This document shows positions 17,619-29,699 of a stretch of 64,000 bases of DNA, in pieces. The notes beneath the pieces are model-generated. The model did not search any database and was not told the origin of the DNA. It saw nothing but the letters and a program-made list of their open reading frames with translations. Numbering within the stretch: position 1 is the stretch's first letter; each line of letters begins with the position of its first letter. Location: positions 1,296,390 through 1,360,389 of the forward strand of contig KZ111150.1 of assembly GCA_002077045.2 (NCBI GenBank), in the 5' to 3' direction. Source of the stretch: Rachicladosporium sp. CCFEE 5018. Its lineage: Eukaryota > Ascomycota > Dothideomycetes > Cladosporiales > Cladosporiaceae. The position numbers were made by a program, and so were the translations under genes.

Positions 17619-20349
17619 ATGGCACTGGCTACGCGACGCCTAGGGAGGCACAGCCGTCAGGCCAGCAAGCAGGGTAGCAGCACTCCTCAACGAAGAACGA
17701 CTGATCCTGCAACGGAAGACTACATCAAGAGGATTCTATGCGCTCACCCTCCCGCCGATTCAACGACCAACGGTACAGGTCTGCAAACCTCTGAGCTGCC
17801 GTTGGATCGCCTTCTACCGCCGTTGACTAGCTCCAACGAGGTCGACTTCCAGCTCTATGCACTGATCGCGATTGTGCTCGATATCTTCGTACAGTCATGG
17901 TACGCCAAGATCACGCCTGATCATGATTTCTCAAACGAAGTCGTCCAAATCATCGCGCATTGCACCCGAAACCTCGAGCAGCGACTGCGGCATGTCGATC
18001 TCGAGAGCATGTTGCTTGACGAGCTCCCTAGCCTCTTCAGTGCGCATCTCAGCGGTACGGTGCATCTGTAAGGCCGTTCAAGCAGGGCATTGTACTCACA
18101 TTCATCTAGCCGTCGAGGTAGCCCGTACAAATGCTAGTAAGGCCTATGGCCGGGATGCCGTCCGGACGATTTTTCATACGCTGCGCCCACACAATGCACT
18201 GACTCCAGATCCTCTTACGGCGGAGCTTCTGGTAGAGCAGGCCGAAAACGAGAATGCGTGGTGTCAGATGCTGATAGACCGAGTGCTTCCGCTAGTACTG
18301 CCACCGGAGGATATCGACAATCCGACCCTGCATGTACTGGTTGCTGAAGTGTTGTCCGAGCTTATACTGTGCAAGAGCGTCTGCGGTAGAGCCTCCGAAA
18401 GCTGGCTACTCTGGGAAGGTGTGACGAAACTCATATATGCACTTCGCCCACGTTTGAAACCTCACCAACAGGCTGAAGCGCCACAGATTGATCGCCTGGA
18501 ACAATTCGGTCTGCTCGACGAGACGCGAGATCGGCCCGACTCTAAAGGAGGTCTATCGAGGGAGAAAATCTCTGACACCCTGAGTCGTGGATTCTGGGCG
18601 TTTCTACAAGTCATCTCATTCGCATGGCTGATCTCACGTGCAGCTGTCGTCGCTCTAGTCCACGCTGCCAGACTGCCTGCACGCGCGAGTCGCGTCCACT
18701 CAATGACTATAGATGCCAGCTTCATGTATGACAGGTCTACGATTATGGTGGAAAACCCAAATGTCCACTCGCGACCCATGGATCGATCAGCTAACGGGAA
18801 TGAAACACCACCAATCCTCGCAATGCGTGTCTGGCCATGCATAGCATTGCTGACACGTCTAGATTTGCGAATGCCTTGGCTGACAGGCTTGCTGTCACTT
18901 ACGCAGTGGCTTCTGATATTCGGACCCGGGCAAGTTGGTGGTACAAACAGCAGATTGGACAGGTAAGCCCACTCTCCCCAATTCCCATGATCCCAAGACG
19001 AGACCCACGCCCACCGATGATGTCTTGAGCTTTGGCGGGAATCGCCAAAAGCACACTGCAGCTTATGCTATAAATCGCAATTCCTTTGTTGCGAATTGTC
19101 ATTCGCGAGACGGACAAAGCCACGAGCGGGTCTACGCATGAATTTCTGCTCACATGACCTGGCTCGGGCCAATGCCATGCTTACACGGGCCGCCCCTACC
19201 TTATCGACATGCATGAAGGCGTTCTTCCGGCCGCACCTGCTGCGACATCTTCCCCGCAGAAGTCTGGACGTCAGATGTATATCGACTCAACGAAGGCTGG
19301 CTTGGATCTCTCCTCATGCAAGCTACATCGCCAAAACGCACACGCGTGTCATTTCCGAAGGTCGCCAACAAATTGAACTTGCAATAACTTGGGAGGTGGG
19401 CAGCCACCTTGCTAGCTCGAATACCACGTGTGTGGTCGAGTAGAGTGGTTCTCGGCTTACAATCTCGATGTAATATGTCGATCCCGGATTACCCGGTCCA
19501 CATTCCGAGGCTCGGGCCTGGCCGATCTCACCTGTCCCCAGGTTCTCCCGCGCGGCCCTCCGATGATGCCGTGCGGCGTGAACCCATGCGCCCATTCAAT
19601 ATAGAGCCAACATTAGGCGTTGCACATGCCCGACGAGGGTGGCGTCAACGGCTATCGCAGAATGATTGCAGCGCGAGGTCGGAGTGCGATTTGGAACGTA
19701 TATCCACCTGACACAAAAACGCACCACGGAGACGGCTGCAATGCACCCTCGCGCTCTCATACGCCGACTGAAGGTCCAACACTTGATCCTCGTCATATGC
19801 ACCTCAACCCCACCCTTCCGACTCGCTTACGCTGTTGTACATGCACCTCATGCTGCACGAGCCTGTCATATTGCTCGTGTCTTCGCAAACCAATGCATGC
19901 TTCTCTTGCAAATCGTTACCTGGAATGCATGACACTGCATTGCATTGCAGCACCTATACATTCACTGACGACCTCTCTCACCACGCAGACTCCTCTCCCA
20001 CACCATCCACACGCGCTTGCTCGACCCTGCTTTGCTGCCACCCGCGCTGCAGAACATACGCCTCGCGCTGTTTCCCAACAATGCTCTAGCGCCCGCGCGA
20101 GCGCCTCCCACGCCCGGAGAAGTCCTGGCTATCAAAGCCGAGTGCGCAAGGGTGATCGTAGAAGCCATACCAGACTTTGTGAGGAGTCGCTTCTTCGCTA
20201 CAGACAATGTCAGCTTGATGCATAAAGATGTCGAGGAAAGCCTGGAGATGATCGGAGACGAGTATGTGAACAAGCATCTCATCATCTCGATCATCGAGTT
20301 GATAGCAGTAAGACTGTTCCCTGAGATCTCGGAAGCCTCTATGGAGTGA
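17619..20349 (+). CDS. PXA-domain membrane protein
   Basis: Exons 17619-18054, 18110-18962 and 19989-20349 join to 549 residues. Intron 1 is 55 nt (phase 1). Intron 2 is 1026 nt (GTAAGC donor, CACGCAG acceptor, phase 2), and its junction restores a continuous SRLDRLLSHTIHTRLL. The N-terminal PXA (PX-associated) domain shows VDFQLYALIAIVLDIFVQSW and FSNEVVQIIAHCTRNLEQRL. Hydrophobic segments occur near residues 330-355 (FWAFLQVISFAWLISRAAVV) and 405-425. The C-terminal exon is typical of fungal PXA proteins (RLALFPNNALAP). PXA proteins act in endosome/vacuole or ER membrane organisation; the exact role is unknown. All three exons are open in block B too. Confidence 0.8.
18963..19988 (+). other. 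unusually long (1026-nt) intron of the PXA gene
   Basis: Fungal introns are mostly 50-100 nt, as in intron 1 of this gene. This intron holds small ORFs such as plus 19213-19443, with an N-terminus resembling a mitochondrial presequence. Its A/B differences are mainly amino-acid changing, so it is not convincingly coding. I find no copy of the TTGACCGGGTCAAT motif here. Several stretches of 100 nt or more are almost unchanged between A and B. Confidence 0.6.
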
Positions 20350-20864
20350 TCGGTGATAAGTGAAAGAGGAGAGTGAACGCGAAATAGACACCGGACATGC
20401 CATATACAACTCTCAAGTCAGTCAGCATAGATACAACATGGTGCCGAAATCGCGCGAGCGACGTGTCTTCTGCCCTCTTCCCTGGACCTCTGTACAGCCA
20501 TCCGCACTCCCCTTTCTGTTCTTCCCTCCTTTTCCCTGGTCCTATCCAAGGCCGCGTGGGCAGCATAGTATCCTGTCTTTCAGTCTTGCCGTGACGTGGC
20601 CGTAAATGATGATGATAATGCCCGTGGAATAAATGCAATGCCGAAAAGTTCGAGTGAAGTGGTATAAAATGCAAAATCGACCCTGTCGTGGGTGCAATGC
20701 CGAATGCTGTCGGCATGAGAAGCGAAGTACGCGAAGTGTAGGAATCGTTAGAAAAAATGCTGAGAAATGCAAAGTTGCGGGGGTCGTGAGGTCTTGGTGG
20801 GTATAGGAGTAGACTATGCGTCGGACGAGTATCTGTTCCAGATCGGTGTGGGTAGGGATTTCGC
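20350..20864. other. convergent 3' spacer
   Basis: This 515-nt region lies between the convergent PXA and CENP-B-like genes and presumably holds both 3' UTRs and terminators. No gene or repeat is supported. Confidence 0.45.
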
Positions 20865-22621
20865 TCAAGTACCGTGCGACTGCAACTTGAGCTTCTCCAT
20901 CAGCTTGCCGATGGTGACGCTCTCCTGCAAGTCCAGATAGCCGTGCGGCTGTTGCTCGAAGAAGCCCAGCACGACCTCCAACGCACGCCTTGCTTCTTCT
21001 GGACTCGTAGCCATTTGGACTGACGAGGTCGTGATAGCGGTCCCAATGCTACTTCGCCGTGCTTCCCGGGATGCAAGTGAAGGCAGGGGAGGTGGACCCA
21101 TAGTCTCTGCAGGCGTAACAGTATGAGGCCGTTGATTGTCATGCATGAGATGGAGAGTTGAGTTCAGGGTCAGCAGCGGATCTGAGGAGTCATCCATCGG
21201 CGAATCAAGTACCGAAGAGGTCGTGTATCTTGGTGTCGATGGGTCGCTAGCTGCTGAACCAGGTAAGCCGGCCATGAAATGATCCAGCATCGGGAAGGTC
21301 TGGCTTCGTGGTCGTTGCGAATTCTCTCTTGCCGTTGCTGGCAGGATCGGTCGGTTCAGTTGAGGCATGAAAGGGCCCGGTGCAGTGCCGGAGTCTGGTG
21401 TGAAGAAAGGAGATGTTGGACTCAGGGGACCAGGTGAGAACGATGAAGGCGCTGTGTCTGTGAATGCGCTTTTCAGCGATGTATGGCTCTGCGAGTGTAG
21501 CGCGCCTCTGCTCGCGAGCTCGTGATAGCTGTCCGGACTTCGCGTCTTCAGGCTCTCTTGACTCTGGACGCTGTGCAGTACTGCTGGCGATTGCGATCCT
21601 AGACCGTGTGGGGACACAGGCGATGTGCCGCTAGGCGTTGGACCTGAAGACCGCACTCCCGGGATGGCATCTGCGTCATCCGGTGCAAGTGAGCTCTTCC
21701 TTGATCGTGCGCCCAGCAGATTATTATTCAGCTTGAACTTTTCGATCCAGCTGGCGCCGAAGACAGGCTGTGAGTCTGGACTAGATGAAGTCGTCGAGAA
21801 AGCCTGCGCCTTCTCGCGGATCAGATCGTTCGTTAAAGGCAGACCTTTTCGTTCCTTCGCGTTGTCAGCGCAAGTCATCCCATTTTGCGATTCATAATTA
21901 CCTGGTTTTTCGCCCACACGGCCAGTGCTCGCTCGATGTCTGGCGATCGACCTTTCGCCCGCTTCACAGGGGATCGGCTGCCATCGTCTTGCAGGAGAAA
22001 CTTCTCCTTCTGTCGCAAGACTTTAGACACAGTGCTAGCAAGATGTTAATCACCCGAGAGGAGTATGCGTATAAGCCCGATAGAACAAACCTTCGCTCAA
22101 CACCGAATCTCGCTGTCGCCTTGTCAGTGAACGATCATACCACTGCAGAGAACATGAGACGTACTGCCGATTTCAGTCTGCTTCGCAGTCGGGTTCTCCT
22201 CTGCATACTGACACATCCGTCGTCGGTCGGCGTCCGTCAATGTCTTCCGTGGGGTCGTCGCTGATCGTGAGCCGCCAGCTGAAATGGGCGTTGGCAGCTG
22301 CATCGGCTGTGAAGGTTGCACTGGCTGTGGATACAAAGGTGCGAAGGTCGAGTGAGACTGGTTGTTCAGCATTGATGGCCATTGTGGCATCACCAGTGGT
22401 TGTAGTTGCTGTAGTGTAGGTCGCTGCTGGTAGCTCAAAGGGAATGTGTTCGGATCGACGGGCGCTGGCTGTGGAAGCTCAAAATTGAAGCCAGCGTACT
22501 CTTGTGCTGGCGTGCCGTGATGCGAGTGTGGATACACGTGTGTTGTCTGACCCCAAGTCGTCGGAGGGGACGAGTGATAGGGCATGCCATGCTGCTCGTC
22601 GCCCATGACTGCGACACTCAT
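20865..22621 (-). CDS. CENP-B/psq-type HTH DNA-binding protein
   Basis: Four exons (22165-22621, 22091-22112, 21902-22034 and 20865-21854) join in frame to 533 residues. The 22-nt exon 2 is needed to read GTRFGVERSTVSKVLRQKE. The DNA-binding part spans about residues 125-220: TLTDADRRRMCQYAEENP, ERSTVSKVLRQKEKFLL, RSPDIERALAVWAKNQ and LPLTNDLIREKAQAF. This is the tandem HTH_psq/CENP-B N-terminal fold found in fungal ARS-binding proteins and pogo-type transposases. There is no DDE transposase domain; the C-terminal 300 residues are Ser/Pro-rich and disordered, with a short helix at the end. A nuclear transcription or chromatin role is likely. The ATG at 22621 is preferred over an in-frame upstream codon because no leader is conserved. 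Confidence 0.8.
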
Positions 22622-25600
22622 CGCCAGCCGGAGGCTAGCGGATTGAGAACGTCGAACAATGCGATTGTCGAACGGTAGCAAAGCCTGTTTGCGGTGACAA
22701 TGTAACGAATGAGTGTCGATCTTGCGCAACCGCAAAAGAGTGACGTGTGGCTGAACGCTTACGGCACGCTGGCGGCTGTAGCGTTTGACGGTAGTGCGAA
22801 CAGCGGTAGCAGCATGCGGGCGTGGAAGACTGCTTGAGCGCCACTAGGCATGCTGCTCCCTGCAGGCGAAATGCAGGACACGAGAGAGTGAGGTGAGCAG
22901 TGCTGCAGCCGGGACGTCAAGGTACGTCGCGCGGGCAGGCGTGAGCTTATGATGTGCACCCGGGTGCGGAGACGACAGAATTAAGGTCTTCCGCTAGGTA
23001 CGCCAGCGGATCAACGGTACGGCGCGTGGGCAGAGGAGTTCTCCACGATCAGGAAGAGACTGGTCCCCAAGCCGTGGCAGGGTCTTCCGAAAGTAGGACA
23101 CGACCTCGATACGCTAGCGATAGCAGCAGTTGCGATTTGTGTTGTGTTTGAGGCTTGCGAGGGTGCTATGTCCCGGTGGCTGAGGCGTAAAGCTCAGACG
23201 CTATTGCAAATGAATCTTGACGACGCCGCGATCCAGGTTCCAGCTCTCCAACTAGCGAGGCGGAGCACCGAGGCACCATAGTGATTTGGTCAGCACGGCA
23301 CTGTATCTGGACATGCAACAGGCGTGGGGAAGGCCAAAGTATGACAGTGGACTGCTGCCCGACTCGTGACCGATCCACCCAAGAACCCATGGGGCATGGA
23401 TTTCAGGACTCTCATGGGCACTGCAGTGCGTTGGACAGCTGTATCAGGTCGCAGTACCGTAGCCTTGCCCACCCTGTGCCGTATCGTACAACAGCGGAGG
23501 CCTGCAGCAGAGCGACGGTAACACAACTCCTGCGACCGCAACACAGACCGCATTTCAGCGAATTGGGCGCAATGGCGATGGCCCCGGTAGATCGATTTCT
23601 CCACAGCCTAGTCTCGCACCGTACCGCCAATCGACGTGCAAAAGCCACGCTCTGTGCTGCCATTGCTCGGACTATCATGACAGCGTCACTACGGCGTAGC
23701 ATGCCTATGTTTCATACGAATCATGGCCCTAGAGAGTACGCTTCGCTTTCGTCGACGAATGTACAACTGTACCTACACGTGCGCAATCCCAATGACTATG
23801 GCAGGGTATATATAGATGCAGCAATGTGCCAACCTGGCCATCCCACTCCAGGCCGTTAAAGGTGATGCTGCCCAATGGTATATGCAAGCTATCATGTGGT
23901 CACTGTTATTCGCCAGTATCCCCGATCATGCTGCGCGACCACACCTTGAAGCGTCTGCCATCCCAATCTACTTAACATACCGGCGGTTGCAATGATCGCA
24001 ACACGTCGCAATTGAGTGTTCTCTTCGGCATGCAATGGCCAAGGTGCTGACGGCATCGGGACAACTGCAAACGCCTGTTGAAAATAGCCGAAGATGATTC
24101 CAGGTCATCGATGATTGGCACGGCCAGAGCTGCATTCAACCAATTACAAGGCGAGATAGAGGGCATTTTGGTGGGTGGAGAATGGATCCCCTGGGGAGCT
24201 CTCGATATGAAGTCACATTACCGTTAAGTGATACGACGACTCGTCCCTCTCATCAACATGCCATTCGCAGCTTCGCATTACTGTATTATGGCGACCAGCG
24301 CGCGAAGCACATGACCATCAACTGCTGCAGGTCGCGGCGCAAGCTGCCGACTTCACCTCGTCCAGCATAGGCGGTATCCGGCTTGCGCCATTTTGGACAG
24401 CTGGCCCAGACTCTAATCTCCCAAATGGCCCCCATACGGTGCCTCCATGGCGATCAGTTAATCTCAACCTGGGATGAGCTCTCAAACATCCCACGCCTGC
24501 CTCACCATCGCGGAGTTACATTGTGTCGACCAGTGGCGGTGCTGACGAGGTCGGCAATCTATCCCACATTCTCGAGATGAACACGCTAGTCAGAGGCAAA
24601 ATCACTCCACCTTTGACTGCCGCCAACCCCCACGGACTTTAATCGCCTTGGATTGCTTTTCTTGCCGCCACAAGCTCTGCCAGCATTCGCTCTTCCACGC
24701 CGTAAAGTAATTTAGGACTCAGCTACCACCGTCAGATACCGCCAGCAATAAGCAAGCTACCTTGCAACCGCTGCAGGTACAAACTCACTTCCAAGGCCGC
24801 GGCACAGAAGGCATCGGGATCAGCCTTGCAAATCAGCCAAAAGTAAGTCGTAGAGTTCCGCGAGATCGCCCAGCGTCCCGAGTACCGGAGGGGACCTCTT
24901 GAATAGTGCGCTTGGTGATCTTGACTAGCCGACTACACTTGTGTCAAAGTTGGTACACTGTGGACCCGCCTCGGGCTATTGCTTCCGAGTCTACAACACC
25001 ACTGACTCATCAGGCCCATTTTGGATGATGAGGGTCAATACGCGATGCGCCTGTCCATCAGCGCGTTCTATCACATCGTATTCGCGGAAACAAGAGTCAT
25101 GCTACTACTGTACGACGAACGGGCCGAGGCCATAAACTTCAGGCGGAGCTACATGGGTAGCGATGTGCTCTCGAATACGATTGCCTATGCGGAACAGACA
25201 TCTAGCTCACCCATGCTAGGCAATGCTCTCGACCTGGCCGCGCGCCTGCCCTTGAAGACAAGGACGCGGAGAGAAGGTCAACCTCGCGATCACAAGGAGA
25301 TACGTCCGATGAGCAACTCGAAACTCACTAGGCTTGTGGCAAGGACTATGGCTGCAGTGCGATCGGGATGCTGAGAATATGGTCAACTGGACTGATCGCA
25401 CGTCACACATGCAATAGTCGCCACTGTCTATCACAAACGGTGGCCGGACACACGTTCGTTTCGCTGTCAACAGGCTGAAGGTGACAATCCACTCGTCAAG
25501 AGTTCATGACATGCACGTAGCACCTCCATGTCGATCCATCGAATACTCTTCGCTCATAGCATGCAGATCATTCGGCGTGAGCTCGGGCACACATATGCTC

Positions 25601-26146
25601 ATTAAAGTCGGTAGGTTACGGCGCCACGACGGTAAGCCGATATCTACGCTTACATGTCTCAAACATGAAACGAGCTATCATCGGAAAACGTCCCGAGAGT
25701 ATAAACGCAACGAAAAGCACCGAGGTAAGTTCATTACGCATCTGCTGTGGAGTAACTCCACTCACTGAAAGAGGCAACTTGTATTGGCTTCGTGCTCTGC
25801 AGCAGACTCGAAGGCAGCTATGCAAGGATGGTGAAGTTAGCGACGTGGAACCACCAATCTTGTCCAAGTCTTGTCAAATTGCTATCCTATTTCAATGCTA
25901 CTGTTCGAGTGACCGGCGAATCTGTCGCGTACGAGCTGTGGCAATCACAAGATCTTACGAAAGCCTGGACTGCTCATCCAATCTCCCCGGCCTACTAGCC
26001 TATCTGCATCGACTTGAACTCGGCCTCTCTCTCTTTATCTCGAGCTGGACCATCACGCACAGTGCTGTGAATTTCACGGTAGGCTACAGTCATATCTATC
26101 TCGGGACCAGCATCCCATGGCGCGAGGCTCATATCTGGGACTGCGG
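22622..26146. other. 3.5-kb gene-poor region
   Basis: No gene is supported on either strand. A TATATATAG run lies near 23808-23816. The plus ORF 23281-23859 is open in both A and B, but its changes are mostly amino-acid changing. The plus ORF 25021-25374 (interior AFYHIVFAETRVMLLLYDER) looks the most protein-like and might be a terminal exon after a CTGACTCATCAG acceptor, but I find no matching upstream exon. It may be relic coding DNA or regulatory sequence. Confidence 0.45.
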
Positions 26147-28721
26147 TTAGTATCGATACGCAAGTGCAGGAGATGGGGAGGTCTTACATCTCTGAAATGG
26201 GCGAACATTAGCCTGAGACGGCGGCAATATATGCAAGGCGATATGGGTGCCGATGTCGTCGTGCCACTCTGACAAAGCCTTGCCCAAACCCCAGATGCTC
26301 TTGCGACTTGGCTAAGTATTGCGATCGTAGTTGGCGAACACGTCGTCGGCGAAGAGCTGCGCACAAGTGCTAAGGATTTCAAAGATATCGTCTACGAACA
26401 TCTTGGCACGTCCAAGATCGTGCTGCGTCGACGTAGCATTCATCATAGATTATCGAAAGAGTAGCAAGCGGTCGAGAGTGTGCACTATGGTAAAGGCTTG
26501 TCGCTGTCCGTTGGCAATGCTTTGCGAGTTATAGGCTCACTTGTTGGCAAGCCGAGTACGCGAAGGTCTCTGATGGTCTTGTCATGCACACCTTTGGTGA
26601 AGTCGGTAAACTCTTGGATGTTTCGTGGATCGCCAAGTCCTTTGGTAACAGCTGTGTCAGGCACGATTACGAACTGTTTCAGCAAGGTCGAGCCCCTAAT
26701 ACAATAGATTAGTCTAAGGCCATTGCTGGTCCTATGAGGCGCTTCCGGCTTACCATTGCATATAGGCTATGAGGACTTCTAGGACGGGCCCAAGGATCGC
26801 GAGCTTCGAACTGCGCATTATCCCATCGAATATCAAGATCTCAACATGCGTATGGACGAAGGCTCTCCGAATGCAAGGATGCAAGCTTCCCTCCGCTTCA
26901 GCCAGCTTATCGACCGCTGTTGTCGTCCAGAGAAGATCTGCCATCAGGTGCTGTGTATACACTGCAATCTGTCAGCCTCGCGGACCCTGCCCTCATTCTG
27001 AACGTAAACTCACACCGTATGCGCGGCTGAAAACTCAACGTCGCCGCGTGCGTCTGGAGCATCGCCTTCACCTTATCAACCCAGCCTGCGCCCAGGTGCA
27101 AGACGTCGTTGCGGAAGAGCTGCAAATCTTTCTCATTGAGAACGAATTCGAGGTTAACGTCGAGCGCCGCAGGCTTGAAAGTAATGCCGAGTGCCCAGCC
27201 TGACATCTTGAGCAGTGATGCCACGAAAATATATGCAGCATCAACAAAAGTCGAGAATGGCTGATGACATAGCTCGTACTCGCCTCTGAATTGGATCATG
27301 CTCCACATCATCAGCAATCTCCCTCTCACCTCAGCGAACGCGGCGGGTGAAGCTCGGGTTGGCGGCTCATCTATGAACATGTGGAAGTGCTCAAAGGACG
27401 AGAACATCCAAGCTACGTCACGCACTACCCTTATTGTGCCGGGAGGAGCTGTCTTTCGGATTTCGTGGTCTGCTGGTATGGTATCCAACAGTCGCCGGTC
27501 TTGGCGCACCTGTGCTAGAAAACTTGTCCTCACAATAGCGTTGACCGGAGCGTTGGCCGTGGACGCGTGGAGCAAATAGCGGCGGCGTATAGCTGCAACA
27601 TGTCGAATGCACGGCGTGCGCCATTCTGTTGCGTATAGCTTCAGATACGGATGCACACTATCCCAGGTATAGAAGCGTGGTCCATCCAGGTGAGCCCAGA
27701 AGTCAAGATCGTCTAGCAGTGGCCTAGCTGTAATGAAGGAGTCCTTCAGAGCGAATAGCTCCTGCTGGACCTCCTCGGCGCTGCAATCAGCTAGCACCTT
27801 CAAGTCTTTGCAGTCGAAAAACACTCTCGAGGCCAGGCACAATTGAAGGCCTTTGGCTTCCTGCTCGGCGTTATCACCATCGATAGGTAAGTTGGTGTAA
27901 TTCTCGAACCGTTGAGCCCAGTCGGTGAAGTCAGCAACACGGCTCCATCGAAACTCGTACTGCTCGTCATCTTCGCCCTCACGCCGGAGAATCGCGGTCG
28001 CAGGGTCGAGTGCTTTGTCCCAGATTGCACGTAGGTCGCTGGGTAGGTTCCAGCGCGAACATCCGACGCTCTTCCTGTAGTGTCGGGAGTCATGATGAGC
28101 TTTTATGCCGCATAGATAGCAGAAATTCTAATGACAGCCAGGACATACTATAGCATTACAGCTGTCTTTCCGATGAGCAGGCTGCCCACACTTCGGGCAG
28201 ACCTGATAGTCTGTTCCTTTAACACCGAGAGGATCTACAGCATCAACGCCGCCGCAGCGGTGTTCCTCCCAGTGTCCCTTGACAGATTTAAGACAGCCAC
28301 AGCAGCATAGTTGCTTGCATTTGGGGCAATTGCTGCCGACTTGACCTTTCGCTTCGAGGAAACCATTGCAGATTTCTGTTGCGCCGGTGTCGTTGATGGT
28401 CCTGTAGTCGCAGTACGCGCGCTTCGCTGTTCTCAAGCTGTACTCAGTCGCTACCTTCAGCCTCCACTTCTCTAGGAAGCCATCAGGAAAGAGATACTCG
28501 AAGTTCGCAGTCATTAGTTCGACCTTCCCCCATTTCGGTGGGTACTGAGAGCCGTCTTCGTACGCCTGCTGAAACAGCGGTAGTATAGCGTCAATGGCAC
28601 AACCCTTGCAGATCATGCCATGCTCGGGATCATGATCGCTTCCCGCCGGTCTGTAGCCCGGTTCTGTCAACTCGTCGCTGTATCATACGCACACGAAGGT
28701 GGTTATCGGAGGTGACGCCAT
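26147..28721 (-). pseudogene. RBR-type (RING-IBR-RING) E3 ubiquitin ligase, multiply broken
   Basis: Exons 27014-28721, 26754-26961 and 26147-26695 fit one gene with GTGAGT and GTAAGC donors; ignoring lesions it would encode about 820 residues. Zinc-ligand clusters typical of an IBR domain (NCPKCKQLCCCG) and RING2 (CPKCGQPAHRKDSCNAIVC) are clear. RBR ligases pass ubiquitin through a RING2 cysteine. Lesions here are TGA at codon 13 (28683-28685), TAG in RING2 (28128-28130, CAG in block B), a one-base deletion near 26482-26492, and TAA at 26450-26452. The long C-terminal region is unassigned. Block B carries different lesions. If the transcript is edited or the start lies elsewhere a fragment could be made, but RING2 is cut before its last ligands. 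Confidence 0.75.
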
Positions 28722-29018
28722 TGCTCTGTTGGACGCTGCAGTGGCTTCGTGCTAGGCAAGTTACCGTTGCCGAGTGCCCGTAGGTAACAGCGGCATTGAT
28801 CTGTCTTCGTGGCGCAAGTCGTCGAGTCTCTGCATCTTGAACAAAGAAGTCCGCTTCCAGTCGGCTTCGTGTTCTGGAGGCATGCAGTCATCCAGGAGAC
28901 GAACAAAGCCACAATACTCGTACCTGCACTTTGCACGTCGGAGTGAATGCAACCGGCGAAGCAGTTGAAGGTGCGCGGTCGAAGATAAGGACGAGCCAAA
29001 GCCGCGACCACCGTGGCC
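28722..29018. other. spacer upstream of the RBR pseudogene
   Basis: About 300 nt lie between the RBR start and the acyl-CoA synthetase stop. Minus-strand ORFs (28761-28952 and 28703-29011) are open in both A and B. One contains CGFVRLLDDCMPPEHEADW, but nothing identifies a gene. It may be an upstream exon of the RBR gene. Confidence 0.35.
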
Positions 29019-29599
29019 CTACAGCTTTGCCGCCACCTTCTCGTCCCTCACCACAAGCCCTCTAGCCACTCCACTCCTCTCCCGATTCCTCAACACCCGT
29101 CTCAATAACTTTCCCGTAGCGCTCTTCGGTACCTCGCTCACAAATTCCACCTCCTTAACCCACTTATATCTCACCTTCCTCCCCTTGACCCACTCCAACA
29201 ATTCCCTCCCAATGGCCTCCCCACTCTGTACACCCTTCTTAAGCACAACGACAGCTTTCGGTCGTTCCCCAGCATACTCATCCGTGATACCCACGACAGC
29301 CACATCCTCCACCGCCTCATGGCCCAGCAGTAGATCCTCAAGCTCAGCCGGTGCGACTTGTTGCCCTTTGACCTTGATCATCTCCTTGATCCGATCCGAG
29401 ATGTGCAGGAGTCCTTCGTCGTCTATGTAGCCTACGTCGCCGGTGTGAAACCAGTCGTCCTTGAAAGTCTCGCGCGTGGCAACCTCATTGTCGAGATAGC
29501 CCATGGCGATTTGCGGGCCTTTGGCGCAGATCTCGCCTGTCTCGTTGGAACCTAATTCTTCACCCGGATTTGTGAGCGAGATGACTTTTGCTTCAGTGT
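29019..29599 (-). CDS. acyl-CoA synthetase / 4-coumarate-CoA ligase-like enzyme, C-terminal part
   Basis: The C-terminal about 193 residues of an ANL-superfamily enzyme run into the assembly gap at 29600. Visible are GEICAKGPQIAMGYL, the conserved WFHTGDVGYIDDEG (ATP-ribose contact), the hinge DRIKEMIKVKGQQVAPAELE, and PKSATGKLLRR with the catalytic Lys. The enzyme activates a carboxylic acid via an acyl-adenylate to a CoA thioester. It ends without an obvious peroxisomal SKL; the last residues are AAKL, which could act as a weak PTS1-like tail. It is intact in this stretch, unlike the block-B copy. Confidence 0.9.
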
Positions 29600-29699
29600 N
29601 NNNNNNNNNNNNNNNNNNNNNNNNNNNNNNNNNNNNNNNNNNNNNNNNNNNNNNNNNNNNNNNNNNNNNNNNNNNNNNNNNNNNNNNNNNNNNNNNNNN
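29600..29699. other. assembly gap of 100 N
   Basis: Exactly 100 N, the usual placeholder for a gap of unknown size. It joins the acyl-CoA synthetase interior to the interior of a second TEF1 copy. Any reading frame through it is meaningless. Confidence 0.99.

Larger units (their letters stand above)
4888..29599. repeat. large repeat unit A (~24.7 kb)
   Basis: The block recurs at 29700-54395 (offset +24812 at its start) and from 54496 (offset +49608). Copies B and C both begin at exactly the base equivalent to 4888, inside TEF1 exon 5. A and C give identical translations wherever both are present. The right edge at 29599 is a contig end inside the acyl-CoA synthetase gene. Confidence 0.95.

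Noticed and set aside
19213..19443. ORF nested in the long PXA intron with a presequence-like N-terminus
   Set aside because: A/B differences are mainly amino-acid changing and the length differs between copies.
20865..22621. CENP-B-like gene as a pogo-type transposase
   Set aside because: Only the HTH part is present; no DDE domain, terminal inverted repeats or target duplication were seen.
23281..23859. 192-codon plus ORF kept open in units A and B
   Set aside because: Nearly all A/B differences change amino acids and there is no domain, so no coding constraint is visible.
25021..25374. 117-codon plus ORF that looks protein-like and is kept in unit B
   Set aside because: It starts from TTG, no upstream exon was found, and amino-acid-changing differences are about as common as silent ones. 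Left as a note in the spacer entry.
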